A DNA stretch of 64,000 nucleotides from JAIROC01 sp031553535 (GCA_031553535.1 JAVBLM010000010.1:1-64000), one strand, 5' to 3'; shown: positions 35,401-45,321, counted from the first letter of the stretch. Numbers and translations are program-made. The notes: generated by a model not told the origin, from the sequence alone.

Positions 35401-38400
35401 TGCTCCTCAATATATAGGATATATATACGGGGGCCCTAATTCCGGAAACATTCAAAACATGAATGATTGGAAACAGATCATAGGAACGGATATCCTGTCG
35501 GTAAATATTTCCCCTGCTTTTGTTGATCCTACGGAAAACTTAAAACTGACACACTATACAGGCTTAACATGTGATGTTGTTTCGCCGGTATATGATGATA
35601 TAGAAAAGAATGTCCGTGCAGGAGGTATTACAACAATGGGTTGTTATGAAGCAATTCTATCTTATACGGGAAATGCCACGTTAACAAAGATTATCGGACT
35701 CCGGGACGGACATATTGTAGGAGCAACAGACTCTATCAAAGTAGTGGTCATTAATACGGGAACAGCCCCAATAACACAGCTTGACCTGGCATGGTCGTTT
35801 AACGGGGTATCCAAAACATTTACGAAGCATGTTTCCTTGCCAAGCGGTGGAATAGATACCCTCACGCTGGATGAAATCACATATCCTGTAGCACCTACTA
35901 CTATGATGGTTTGGATTGAACGCTTAAATGACGGAGGATTGAATGATGAATTCCATGGCGATGATACCGTAAAAACATCGATCTTCCTTTGTCCTTCGGG
36001 TTTGCAGGGAAGGTATACCGTTGGGGAAGGAGAAGATTTTCCCGACTTGAATGAGGCGTTAAGACTGTTGAATGCCTGTGGCGCTTCCGACAACGTACGT
36101 CTGGAATTAACAAGTGGAATATACAACAGGAACTGGACAATCTCCAATTTTGGAACTGTTATGTCGCCTTATATGCTTACGATAACATCCAAAGCAGGCC
36201 ACAGGGATAGCGTAGTTTTTAAACCCGGTTTAGGAACAGGCCTCACATTGTACGATGTGCAAAACATTGCCATAGATGGGATTACCATTGACGCAAGAGC
36301 AGGAACCCATGGTGTTCAATTAGTAAGCGCCTGTACCAATATTGTAATTAACAACTGTGCTATTTTAGTAAATGCGACGAATACCTCCTCAAATTATCCT
36401 ATTGCCAAATCAACAGAATCCTATACATTAAACAATCTGATTGTCACAAACAATTTACTCGATGGGGGATCCAGTGGGGTTTACCTGGTTGGCAATAGTA
36501 CAAACTATACCCAAAATGTTACTATTGACAGTAATATTATTTCAAATCAATATTCTTATGGTATACATGCAACCTATACCGATTCTTTAAGCATATCCAA
36601 CAATACAATCCTTAGCAGAAATAGTAATACCAGTAGCAATTGGAGGGGAATAAATATAAGTTATTCCAACGGTAGTATTACCAACAATAAGGTACACCAG
36701 GAAAGCGCAGCGATAACTTCTCCTTATGGCATTTACTTGAACTACTACAATGCTGCATCCATGTCGTCCGGGTTGGTGGCCAATAATGAAATTATTCTCA
36801 CAACAACAGGTAATTACAGTGGAATATACACATCCTATTCCAATGCTCAGATCCTTCATAATTCTATTTATATGGGAGGTATCGGAGCAGCGAGAGGAAT
36901 GGAGGTATTTAACAATGCTGTTGATCTCAAAATCAGGAACAACATCATTGTAATGGAATCATCGACGGCACATCCTGTCTATTTTGCAGGAATAAATAAT
37001 TTAAGAAGTTTGGATATTAACACTAACAATTATTATGCCCCTCAATATATCGGATATATAGGAGGAATCCCTACTGTTAACATTTCCAGTTGGTCGACAT
37101 GGAGACAATCTCTACCGACAGATATAGAGTCGATAAGTGTTTTCCCTGACTTTGTTGACAACACGGTCAATTTAAAGTTGTTTGATTATAAAGATGTGTT
37201 ATGTGATATTGTATCCCCCGTTAATAATGATATAGAAATGAATCCCCGGTCAGGATACACTACAATGGGATGTTATGAGGGAATCCCTTCTGCCAATGGT
37301 AATGCCATATTAACTAAAATCATCGGGCTGGAAGACGGGCATGTTACAGGACAAAGCGATTCTATCAAAGTTGTACTGATAAATCTGGGATCGACACCCA
37401 TAACGGAAGTTAATTTAGGTTGGTCGTTCAACGGAACCGGACAAGCACCGGTTATAAAATCCGTTCATCTTCAGAAAGGGGAAAGAGATACAATTGTACT
37501 TAATAGAATCACATACCCATCCACACCTTTCATCACAACGGTATGGATCAATAATCTGAATTCAGGAACATTAACCTATCCACTATCAATGAATGATACG
37601 ATAAGCGTACTTACTTTTGTATGTCCTTCGGGCTTAGGGGGGAAATACACAGTAGGAAACGGAGGGGACTTTAAGAACCTAACCCAGGCACTTGACGTAA
37701 TTAATACTTGTGGAGTATCCGACGATATCCAGCTTCAGCTACTGAGCGGAATATATGCCCGGAACTGGACAATATATGATTTTGGAGCAGTAATGGGACA
37801 GTATATGCTAACGATAACCTCCAAAGCGGAACATAGGGATAGTGTAATCCTCAAAAGTACCGGAACAGGGATTACCTTGAAGAATGTGCGGAATCTCATC
37901 TTTGATGCTATCACAATCAATGCGATTAAAGGTACGCACGGAATAGAACTTATAGATACCTGTACCAATATTATAATCCGCAATTGTACTATCCTTACCG
38001 ATTCTGCAATTGCTAATCAACATAACTCCATATACAAAGGGGTAGCTACGCATAAACTCGACGGCCTTCAGATATACAACAATCATCTGTCGGGAGGGCA
38101 TTATGGAATTTACTTGTACGGAAATAATACAAATTACAACAGGAATATTACCATCGACAGCAACCTGCTTACAAATCAATATTATTATGCAATATATCCT
38201 GTCTATACGGAATGTACAAGCATATCCGGTAACACAATATTAAGCAGAGTAGACAATGCCGGAAGTACCTGGCGGGGAATAAGCATGGAATATTCCACCG
38301 GCGTTATTATGAATAACAAGATACGCCAACGGAGCCAGATAATAAACTACCCTGCGGGGATACATTTAAACAGGTATCATAATGATGGAAGCATGGGTTT

Positions 38401-41400
38401 GGTTGCCAATAACGAAATAATTGTTAGCACAACCACAACGCAATATGGACTATATACATGGTATTCAAATGCAAAGATCCTTCATAACTCTATTTATGTA
38501 GGCGGCAGCGGTGCGGCCAAAGGGATGGTTGTTGATAATACTGAGAATTACCTGGAAATTAAAAACAATATCATAGCAATGGAGTCGGCGGATGCGCATC
38601 CTATGTATCTCTACGGAAAGACCCATATGTCGAAATGGGATATTAACTCCAATAACTATTATGCTCCCCAGTATATCGGGAGTGTTGCCTATGCCAATAT
38701 CTCTGATTGGGATGCATGGAAACAGAATATCCCTACCGATACCATGTCTGTAAAGGTATCCCCCGCTTTTATCGATGAAACGGTCAGTTTGAAACTATCG
38801 GATTATACCGATTTAAGTTGCACTGCATTCCCCTACATCTATAAAGATATCGATAATCAAGTCCGGACGAGCGGAATAACTACGATGGGTTGCTATGAAG
38901 CTATTCCAACTTACAACGGAAATGTTATGCTGACAGAAATTACCGGTTTGAGAGAAGGTACCGTAATCGGACAAACCGACTCTGTTAAAGTTATCGTAAT
39001 CAATACCGGGGAAACCAAAGTCACGGAAATCAAGCTGGATTGGATATTTGATGGAAATACACAAATATCTGTTACAAGACAGGTATCGATTCCAAAAGGA
39101 GGAGTGGATACGATTGCTTTAGACAGGATCACTTATCCTTCTTCGCCTTTTACCATATCTATCTGGCTTAACAGCTTAAATGGAGGAATATTAACCGATC
39201 AATTCGCAGGAGATGATACGGCAAGTATTTCCTTATATATGTGTTCTCCTTTACAAGGAGGATATACGGTTGGTGAAGGTGAGTATTTCGAAGATTTGAA
39301 TGAAGCATTCAGGGTTCTCCATCTTTGTGGGGTAGCAGATAATGTAGATTTCCGGTTGAAAAGCGGAACATATACCCAGAACTGGGAATTCTCCGATTTC
39401 GGAAATGTCATGGTTAACTACATCTTGACTATAACATCAAAAGCAAACCACAGGGACAGTGTGATCTTCAAGCCTGCTTCCGGGGTAGGTGTTAAGTTAC
39501 AAAATATACATAACATAGGTTTTAGTGCTATCACCATTGATGCAAGGACAGGAACGAATGCAATACAGCTTCTGGATGGATGTACGAATATTATCATCAA
39601 CAATTGTAATCTTTTTACGAACCCGACATCTTCCTTCTCTTTCCAAGGAGTTATTCATCAAGGAACAGCAGGTCATTATGTAGATAGTATTTTTATTACC
39701 AATAATACAATAGACGGAGGTTCGTATGGCGTATATTTCTACGGAAACAGCAGTAATTATATCAAAAATATTATTGTCTACAATAATATTATTTCCAATC
39801 AGCATCAGTATGCCATATATCCCAGGTATGTTGACGGTCTTGTTATTTCTTCCAATTCGATACTAAGTAGAGAACTTTCTACAGCTGCAGGTGCAACCTG
39901 GCAGGGAGTAAATTTGGAAAACAGTAATGGACAAATTGTTAATAATAGAATACGCCAACGAAATATAGGAGTCATATCTTCTCCTGTAGGTATTGGATTA
40001 TCAAACTTTAACAATAACACATCCATGATGGGGTTAATTGCCAATAATGAGATTATCATCTATCCGACATCTGGACAAAGTGCATTATCTTCCAACAATT
40101 CCAATGTTCGTATTATACATAATTCCATTTATGTAGGGGGAACATCCAATCCAAGAGGAATACTGATTTTCAATACTCCCAATGATGTGGAAGTGAAAAA
40201 CAATCTTATTACAATGAGTTCAGCCGCAGCACATCCGATATATCTTGTAGGAACGGATCATGTATCGCGATGGGATATCAACTCCAATAATTACTATGCT
40301 CCCCAATATGTCGGGTACATAACAAATACGAATATCCCCGACCTGAAGACATGGAGGGAAACAGTAAAAACAGATGTACTATCCGGCGATATGCTTCCTG
40401 ACTTCATAGATACTACTATAGATTTAAAACTATCCGACTACAAATCGTTCAGGTGTATTCTTATTCCGGATATAGATACGGATATAGAAGGGACTACCCG
40501 GCTACCTATCACTGCTATGGGAGCATATACATCAAATAGCCTCGATGCTTCGGATACGTTGAATATTCTTCTCAACATCTATAATTGGCAACGCGAGGTA
40601 GTGAACAATATGGATCAATCCGTACAGGCAACGGTAACAAATAAAAGTTTTGTCGCTATACAGAATATTACCTTCGGATGGACATTGAATGGAATCCCTC
40701 AAACTCCTTATACGTGGAATGCTGCTACCGCTATGGAAATCGGAGAAGAAACCAATGTAACGATTGATTTCTTTACTGTTAACCAGGATACAAACAAAGT
40801 GGAAATATGGATAGATTCCCTTAATAATACCTATTATCATAATAGTGATACGGTTGCGGGCACTTGCTACGTAGTTCCTTTGGCAGAATTTATAGCTCCC
40901 TTTGTTGCAGATACCATTACCAGGCTCTCATTTAATGTTTATACCAAAATAATAGAAGGCTCCGGGGCAACAATTACGGCTCCTGAAATGACAATTGAAA
41001 CTATTATGCCAGATGCAGTCTATAAAGATACCGTATCTTTGTCTTACGAAAACGGAGCATGGGTGGCTTCTATTCCTAAACAATATTATGGGGCTAACGT
41101 CATTTATACATTAAGCCTGACCGATACGGTAAGAAATACGATTACCTTACAGGATTCTACATACCTTAAATTCATCTCCGGTGGAGAAAAATACGCTGAT
41201 TACAACCTCACTGTTTTATCCATAGAGAAACTAGTCCCAGACAATAAATTATGTACCCCCGATTATGCTTCTGTAAAAGTTACGGTAGAAAACACAGGCG
41301 GACATGATTACGATTTCTCAACAGATCCTGTCAGCCTGGAAGTGGAAGTAACCAACCCGATTCCATTCTATAAGGATACCATCCTGACAACAGGAAGTTT

Positions 41401-43336
41401 GGCTTCCGGAGCGAAAATGATAATAGAAGTGACGGATATGTTACCTATTATTATTGCAGGGCAATACGATGTGAAGACGTGGGTGAACAGTCCGTTGGAT
41501 GATATAATGTATGATGACACCGTATTGATGTATTATGTATCAGGAAAATTCGGTTTACCTATCGATGAAGACTTCTCGAATGGTATACCTATTGAATTTG
41601 AGGTAAAGACCAATAATCCACTACATAAATGGGATACAATATCCCAGGGAATAGGAACAGATACGGCTGTCCGTCCGCAATTCGGAACAAAAGTACTGGC
41701 ATTCTCCGGAACACAGGGTACAATGTCTACTTTATCCACCCAGCAGCTGGATTTGAGCCGTACTGTTCAACCTACGCTGTCGTTCTGGTATTTCCATGAT
41801 ACCATTCCCTGTAACGACTATACTGATGTACGTATTACCGTAGATGGAGGAGATAGCTATACGACCTTGTTTGAACTCACCAAATACGACGCTGTGTATG
41901 GCTGGAGGGAATATAGTAAAGACTTGCCTTCGTTTGCCATCAACCAGTGTGTGGTTTTGATTTTCGAAGCCATGGAGAAATCGGAAAGCGAAGATGTTAC
42001 CCAATATATCGACCATATTCTGATTACAGCTAAACAGGAAATAGTAATAACGGAGGTTCTTACTTCCGACTATTCTCTGTGTGACCTGGAGAACAAAGAA
42101 TGGAAAGTAGTATTGAGCAACCAGACAGATCCGGCTTTGGATTATAGTATTACACCTATTGCTATTACCCTCGAACTCGTAGGAACATCCTACAGTTTTA
42201 CCGAGATCCGGGATTCAGGCATTCTTCATGGATTTACTTCCGATACGATAACGTTGGCATCCGGCTTTGACCTTGCTCCGGGAGAATATATCGCCAAAGC
42301 ATATATTTCATCCATTTGGGGAGATATATTTATGGATACGATCACTATTGATCCTAATTATACAATTCGCATTCATAACATAAGCAGTAGCGGAAGCCCG
42401 TCACAGGCTGAAATTGATTTGAGACAAGACGTAACCATAAAGAATACAGGAAACATACCGTTACCGCAACTCGACCTGGTGCTGACTGTGACGGCCGATG
42501 ATATCTCCCCTGCCTATTATTTTACAACCACGGAATCCACAGATAATATATTACAACCGGGAGATTCAATCACCATTACCTTCAATACCCCCTATTCTAC
42601 TCCATGGAGTGCAGAATACAGGGTGCATGCCCTTGCCTCTTTGCATTGCGATCCCGCACTGATAAGCAAAGAAGCTGCCATTTCCGAATATGTGGATATA
42701 GACAACCTTGCTCTTATCAACATTGATAAACCTGTTTTAGGGCAGATTGACGTTGTAGGAAGTAATATCAACATCGAAGTAACACTGGAAAATAAGAGTG
42801 ATGTAACTTCTTACTCTAATGTAAGTATCCATGCCCGGATAGAAGACTCCAAAGGAAATGTCACAGCCAATGTATCCGGAACTGTCACTGAAGTGATCGG
42901 TACGTCAGACACTAAATCGTATACGTTCGGTTCTTCTTACCCTGTTCCTGAAGATTCGGTATATTATATTATCGTATTTATCGATAAACAACTGAAAGAT
43001 AGCTATCAAAATGATGATACGATACGCACGAAACGGACTACGGATTATAAGGTAGGTATAGAATCTGTCGATCCGTCAAAAATCAGCATGAAGCAGAATA
43101 TCCCTAATCCGGCCAATGACTATACATCCATTACCTACAGTATTCCTGCAAGCGGTGAAGTAATCTTTACCATCTCGTCAACAAATGGACAGGTATTATA
43201 CAATAAATCCATAAAAGGTGAGTTAGGTATGCAGACAATAGACATTGACGTGTCTCATTTAGCTGCCGGAATCTATTTCTATTCGATGGAATTCAATGGA
43301 CAAAGGATCACCAAGCGAATGAACATTAAACGATAA
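32474..43336 (+). CDS. Giant secreted beta-helix repeat protein with T9SS-type C-terminal sorting domain
   Basis: About 3620 residues from MKKYLFFCLGVLLSLQNSYS (signal peptide). A longer frame starting at TTG 32444 runs into the promoter. An N-terminal jelly-roll/cleaved-adhesin-like region (about 20-210) and Ig-like segments precede four long homologous units starting near residues 616, 1172, 1716 and 2256. Each opens with a CPSGLQGRYTVGEGEDFPDL-like motif, then TSKAGHRDSVVFK, DARAGTHGVQL and N-rich parallel beta-helix coils, and closes with an Ig-like stretch. A second MAM-like domain (about 3020-3180) follows. The last ~90 residues (QNIPNPANDYTSITYSIP to QRITKRMNIKR) are a type A T9SS sorting domain, predicting export and surface attachment. 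Role unknown, perhaps adhesion or polysaccharide binding. Confidence 0.9.
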   Translation: MKKYLFFCLGVLLSLQNSYSQIVLFANENFDGNTISLFPSSTSSWKIDANYYTSSPNSYLGVIPNMVGDSIILSTPPYDFYKDGYSEVYLQFKHICKISPQDILRIEYKIGGSIWQPIPADAYTGMSSKYITSGGFNANSYPEWIPNDSLVRPDNDSWWRAESFDMSYYVGKESSVEFRFILKHGKAEGTQISYGWLLDDFEIIASTYKVKAPIVEFIAPLVKDTVHSAGPWNINAKVKTQTLARIETPRLVYSATNNGGHIKTDSVLMINVSGDSLWQGTIPQFETGTKVHYSIRGKDTTGNYADISDEYYIEKKTESIIEFGKQFYFSAVDTMANNNNNNSVFNVLSPSSWSRTLYLNSELVGDISPTEETFITKIAWYSSSLTNYTKTDISVFLEATTNTTTPTQYIDPRTNTSSLVYKGSMTTKEGWNELTLTKPFSLPAGSNLLVYVEDQSGTQLSGTTFYWKVQNTGTAVNRCVYSTTTTYAYTARNAIMRCTVGDKINFDTNSVALVSIDNPTPAAILAGQLNPIVVTIQNKGDKNLDSATIYWTVNGGNVNQHVWKGNLSWDILSQDTIGYFTPQVDGFDSLVVWVSMPNGKADSVTYDDTLSLVVYGCTQPLEGNYAVGKEGHFPSIDAALYAINNCGVNGNVVLEMITGEYPNRTFSDFGSVMGAYTLTITSKAGHKDSVVFKSASSKPGIVLENVRNLSFEAITVDARNGKHGIQFLNGCTNIVVNNCNILIDSVSTSYSSADVQYGAIYKGDAVYKMDSIRITNNLLEGGYSGIYLNGNSSNYIYNIDISNNIISSQYRYGIVTFYTDDININSNEVLSRSNNIGTTWDAIHVEYNIGNIVGNKIRQRNELISTPMGIVLRYYNNTTISQPMGLVANNEIIIGTTGTTATYRGISTESSNARFLHNSIYVAGNGNGRGIEVADNAVDVEIQNNNIVATAQNAHPVYLSGINYLSRRNINSNNYSAPQYIGYIYGGPNSGNIQNMNDWKQIIGTDILSVNISPAFVDPTENLKLTHYTGLTCDVVSPVYDDIEKNVRAGGITTMGCYEAILSYTGNATLTKIIGLRDGHIVGATDSIKVVVINTGTAPITQLDLAWSFNGVSKTFTKHVSLPSGGIDTLTLDEITYPVAPTTMMVWIERLNDGGLNDEFHGDDTVKTSIFLCPSGLQGRYTVGEGEDFPDLNEALRLLNACGASDNVRLELTSGIYNRNWTISNFGTVMSPYMLTITSKAGHRDSVVFKPGLGTGLTLYDVQNIAIDGITIDARAGTHGVQLVSACTNIVINNCAILVNATNTSSNYPIAKSTESYTLNNLIVTNNLLDGGSSGVYLVGNSTNYTQNVTIDSNIISNQYSYGIHATYTDSLSISNNTILSRNSNTSSNWRGINISYSNGSITNNKVHQESAAITSPYGIYLNYYNAASMSSGLVANNEIILTTTGNYSGIYTSYSNAQILHNSIYMGGIGAARGMEVFNNAVDLKIRNNIIVMESSTAHPVYFAGINNLRSLDINTNNYYAPQYIGYIGGIPTVNISSWSTWRQSLPTDIESISVFPDFVDNTVNLKLFDYKDVLCDIVSPVNNDIEMNPRSGYTTMGCYEGIPSANGNAILTKIIGLEDGHVTGQSDSIKVVLINLGSTPITEVNLGWSFNGTGQAPVIKSVHLQKGERDTIVLNRITYPSTPFITTVWINNLNSGTLTYPLSMNDTISVLTFVCPSGLGGKYTVGNGGDFKNLTQALDVINTCGVSDDIQLQLLSGIYARNWTIYDFGAVMGQYMLTITSKAEHRDSVILKSTGTGITLKNVRNLIFDAITINAIKGTHGIELIDTCTNIIIRNCTILTDSAIANQHNSIYKGVATHKLDGLQIYNNHLSGGHYGIYLYGNNTNYNRNITIDSNLLTNQYYYAIYPVYTECTSISGNTILSRVDNAGSTWRGISMEYSTGVIMNNKIRQRSQIINYPAGIHLNRYHNDGSMGLVANNEIIVSTTTTQYGLYTWYSNAKILHNSIYVGGSGAAKGMVVDNTENYLEIKNNIIAMESADAHPMYLYGKTHMSKWDINSNNYYAPQYIGSVAYANISDWDAWKQNIPTDTMSVKVSPAFIDETVSLKLSDYTDLSCTAFPYIYKDIDNQVRTSGITTMGCYEAIPTYNGNVMLTEITGLREGTVIGQTDSVKVIVINTGETKVTEIKLDWIFDGNTQISVTRQVSIPKGGVDTIALDRITYPSSPFTISIWLNSLNGGILTDQFAGDDTASISLYMCSPLQGGYTVGEGEYFEDLNEAFRVLHLCGVADNVDFRLKSGTYTQNWEFSDFGNVMVNYILTITSKANHRDSVIFKPASGVGVKLQNIHNIGFSAITIDARTGTNAIQLLDGCTNIIINNCNLFTNPTSSFSFQGVIHQGTAGHYVDSIFITNNTIDGGSYGVYFYGNSSNYIKNIIVYNNIISNQHQYAIYPRYVDGLVISSNSILSRELSTAAGATWQGVNLENSNGQIVNNRIRQRNIGVISSPVGIGLSNFNNNTSMMGLIANNEIIIYPTSGQSALSSNNSNVRIIHNSIYVGGTSNPRGILIFNTPNDVEVKNNLITMSSAAAHPIYLVGTDHVSRWDINSNNYYAPQYVGYITNTNIPDLKTWRETVKTDVLSGDMLPDFIDTTIDLKLSDYKSFRCILIPDIDTDIEGTTRLPITAMGAYTSNSLDASDTLNILLNIYNWQREVVNNMDQSVQATVTNKSFVAIQNITFGWTLNGIPQTPYTWNAATAMEIGEETNVTIDFFTVNQDTNKVEIWIDSLNNTYYHNSDTVAGTCYVVPLAEFIAPFVADTITRLSFNVYTKIIEGSGATITAPEMTIETIMPDAVYKDTVSLSYENGAWVASIPKQYYGANVIYTLSLTDTVRNTITLQDSTYLKFISGGEKYADYNLTVLSIEKLVPDNKLCTPDYASVKVTVENTGGHDYDFSTDPVSLEVEVTNPIPFYKDTILTTGSLASGAKMIIEVTDMLPIIIAGQYDVKTWVNSPLDDIMYDDTVLMYYVSGKFGLPIDEDFSNGIPIEFEVKTNNPLHKWDTISQGIGTDTAVRPQFGTKVLAFSGTQGTMSTLSTQQLDLSRTVQPTLSFWYFHDTIPCNDYTDVRITVDGGDSYTTLFELTKYDAVYGWREYSKDLPSFAINQCVVLIFEAMEKSESEDVTQYIDHILITAKQEIVITEVLTSDYSLCDLENKEWKVVLSNQTDPALDYSITPIAITLELVGTSYSFTEIRDSGILHGFTSDTITLASGFDLAPGEYIAKAYISSIWGDIFMDTITIDPNYTIRIHNISSSGSPSQAEIDLRQDVTIKNTGNIPLPQLDLVLTVTADDISPAYYFTTTESTDNILQPGDSITITFNTPYSTPWSAEYRVHALASLHCDPALISKEAAISEYVDIDNLALINIDKPVLGQIDVVGSNINIEVTLENKSDVTSYSNVSIHARIEDSKGNVTANVSGTVTEVIGTSDTKSYTFGSSYPVPEDSVYYIIVFIDKQLKDSYQNDDTIRTKRTTDYKVGIESVDPSKISMKQNIPNPANDYTSITYSIPASGEVIFTISSTNGQVLYNKSIKGELGMQTIDIDVSHLAAGIYFYSMEFNGQRITKRMNIKR
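34319..40540 (+). repeat. Four tandem ~1.63-kb coding repeats within the giant gene
   Basis: Units begin near 34319, 35986, 37621 and 39241, giving periods of about 1667, 1635 and 1620 bp. Aligned anchors are the TGTCCTTCGGG-type start, ATAACATCCAAAGC, CATAATTCTATTTATGTAG and TATTATGCTCC. The units have diverged at nucleotide level but keep order and length, so they arose by old tandem duplication rather than recent expansion. Confidence 0.85.
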
Positions 43337-43360
43337 AATCTTTTTCATAATTCAAATTTT

Positions 43361-43387
43361 GGCTGCCTCCCCGGCAGCCTTTTTTTT
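43361..43387 (+). terminator. Rho-independent terminator of the giant gene
   Basis: GGCTGCC-TCCCC-GGCAGCC followed by eight T residues, 24 bp after the stop codon. A strong canonical terminator. Confidence 0.9.
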
Positions 43388-43587
43388 GCCTACAGAAATA
43401 CGAATTCCTCCTCGCAGTGATTAGGGAATAAATCCAAAGTGTAAGATTCAATAAAGTGTTTTGTTCTTCTTCTGCTACGAATGACATACTCTTTAAATCT
43501 TCAAAGGTTTGAAAACCTCAAAGGTTTAGAATGAAGTTATTCTATTGTAATAATGTGGATTGTTATACCTTAGTCAAACTGGAAAAT

Positions 43588-43721
43588 TTGTGGACTGTCC
43601 ACAAGGTAGCGGATATTTTATCCACTTGTATGGGATGGTTTCATACGATCACCTGCTATCGTGTTGTTTGATAGCTTGTGAGGGAGGTATTCACTCGTAT
43701 GCTTATGAAACGTTCACAAGT
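43588..43721. ncRNA. Candidate structured RNA or nested inverted-repeat element, unknown class
   Basis: Three adjacent structures. First, TTGTGGAC-T-GTCCACAA (43588-43604), a perfect 17-bp palindrome. Second, GGATA-TTT-TATCC (43611-43623). Third, a nested element 43624-43721 with paired segments ACTTGT/ACAAGT, GTTTCAT/ATGAAAC, ACGA/TCGT, TCAC/GTGA and GCTATC/GATAGC around a GTGTTGTTT loop. No coding frame spans it. Strand and function are unknown, and a DNA-level element (binding array or recombination site) is an alternative. The rest of 43388-43814 is unremarkable. Confidence 0.4.
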
Positions 43722-43814
43722 TTAATCTTTCTATAAAAGAAAACATTTGCCCGGATAATGCTATTACATACGTATCAGTGAAACATTTCCGTCATGGTCG
43801 TTTTCAACAATGGA

Positions 43815-44213
43815 TCAATTCCATGCAGCAAATACATCCTCAATTGATTTATCTATCGCTTTGCAATCTTTTTGAATAATCGCACATCCTAATGCTACTA
43901 TAGAGGCAGAAACATCAATCCCTTTTTGTATATTTTTGAGAGACTTTATATTTTTCCTGATATGGGTAGTAATCGTGTTAATCCGGGTTAAAGAATCATG
44001 AGCATTTTCCATTACCAATGTTGTAGACAGAGCATGAATATCTTCTCCTTTCTTTATTATCATATAGTGTAAGTTTCCAAGCTCTTGCTGTTCTTCTTCC
44101 GATAATGTATCCCGCTTATTGTAGATAAAATCACCGATTGCCCGGGATATTTCAAGGTAATTTTTAGCTAATTGTGTTGCTTGCTGAGGTGTAAGAGTCG
44201 TCATTTTATTCAT
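43815..44213 (-). CDS. Unknown helical protein, partner of the upstream lipoprotein
   Basis: 132 residues, mostly alpha-helical and charged (TPQQATQLAKNYLEISRAIG, LSEEEQQELGNLHYMIIKKG), with one weakly hydrophobic stretch near the C-terminus (VSASIVALGCAIIQKD). No family recognised. Its ATG overlaps the TGA of the lipoprotein gene by 4 bp (ATGA), indicating translational coupling, so the two products probably act together. Confidence 0.7.
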   Translation of the reverse strand: MNKMTTLTPQQATQLAKNYLEISRAIGDFIYNKRDTLSEEEQQELGNLHYMIIKKGEDIHALSTTLVMENAHDSLTRINTITTHIRKNIKSLKNIQKGIDVSASIVALGCAIIQKDCKAIDKSIEDVFAAWN

Positions 44214-45067
44214 TTTTTAAAGAGTTTATTAAGTTCCGAAATAATATCTTGTATATTACTTGAGTAAGCTGTCATAATACTTTTTAGTTCGTTCGTTGTC
44301 ATCTTATCTCTGTCATCGTATAATTTTTGATGCCCGGAAGAAATATCTTCCAAAATCTTCACAAATACATTTATTTGATCCTGCTTCGAGTTGATATCAG
44401 ACAATTGCTCATAGTAATCCGATACGATTTTCCTTTTCTCATTCTCGGAAAGATTCGGTTTACCGGCAATATCCCGGTAATATACATAGGTTCTTTCTTT
44501 CCTAAAATCCAATTCCCCGGAAAGGTTTTCTTGCAATATAAACTTGAATTTAGCAATCAGTACCTGCAATGGTTCATTTGCATCCTCGACATATTTCTTT
44601 ATTTTATTCTTACGATATATATCGGTAGATGCCCTTAAAAGAATCTTCGAGATATTGGAATATGCTTCTACCTGTTCCTTTTCGATCTTTATATTCCCTA
44701 ATGCATCATTTGTCAATGCTTTCTTTGCCGCATCGAAATTATAACTTGTCAGTTCATTATTTGAAAGATTTGTCAATCCTTCCAAATATCCTTTTATTGC
44801 TGTATAAAGTAATAATGTAACACTATCTGCTTTTATATACATATCACACTCACAAAGGACTTCCCTCTCAATATCCAACTTTTTGCTAAACTCAAACCGG
44901 CATCTATCCATACAATGTCTCTTAAAGGAATAATCAATATCTTCAAATTTATTGATCCCATTGTATGACATGGAAGAAAAGTTGTTGACTGACTTCAAAT
45001 TCACACAACCATTCAACCCTATAATAAAAATCAATAATAAACCGATTGGAAACGTCTTTTTTAGCAT
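44210..45067 (-). CDS. Lipoprotein of unknown function
   Basis: 285 residues. A lipoprotein signal (FPIGLLLIFIIGLNGC, lipobox Cys about 21) precedes a long alpha-helical, charged mature region with several predicted coiled segments (YYEQLSDINSKQDQINVFVK). There are no catalytic motifs. It is first in a two-gene minus-strand operon with 43815-44213. It could be an envelope-anchored structural or signalling protein. I cannot assign a family. Confidence 0.72.
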   Translation of the reverse strand: MLKKTFPIGLLLIFIIGLNGCVNLKSVNNFSSMSYNGINKFEDIDYSFKRHCMDRCRFEFSKKLDIEREVLCECDMYIKADSVTLLLYTAIKGYLEGLTNLSNNELTSYNFDAAKKALTNDALGNIKIEKEQVEAYSNISKILLRASTDIYRKNKIKKYVEDANEPLQVLIAKFKFILQENLSGELDFRKERTYVYYRDIAGKPNLSENEKRKIVSDYYEQLSDINSKQDQINVFVKILEDISSGHQKLYDDRDKMTTNELKSIMTAYSSNIQDIISELNKLFKK

Positions 45068-45291
45068 TTGTTTAGCTTTTATCTTATTAATTCAAAAAAG
45101 CCTTTAACGGCAAGATTTACGCAACAAAAATAAACTAAATTTTAATCAAATGCAATTTTCCGGAAAATAAAAATATTCCGGCATAACGACACATGATAAA
45201 GCAAACATTTTCAAGAAACTGATTCAACATCTTTGCATTCGGCAATTCATTCTTATCGTTTATATCAGTAAATAAATACGCTTGTTCTTTT

Positions 45292-45321
45292 CAACGAACA
45301 GGATAAATTTTAGTATCTTTG
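45292..45321 (+). promoter_or_regulatory. Bacteroidetes-type promoter of the phosphatase gene
   Basis: TTG at 45292-45294 as -33 element and TATCTTTG at 45314-45321 as -7 box, with 19 bp between, matching the expected spacing. It gives an ~80-nt leader. The rest of 45068-45405 is AT-rich with nothing else noted. Confidence 0.6.
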
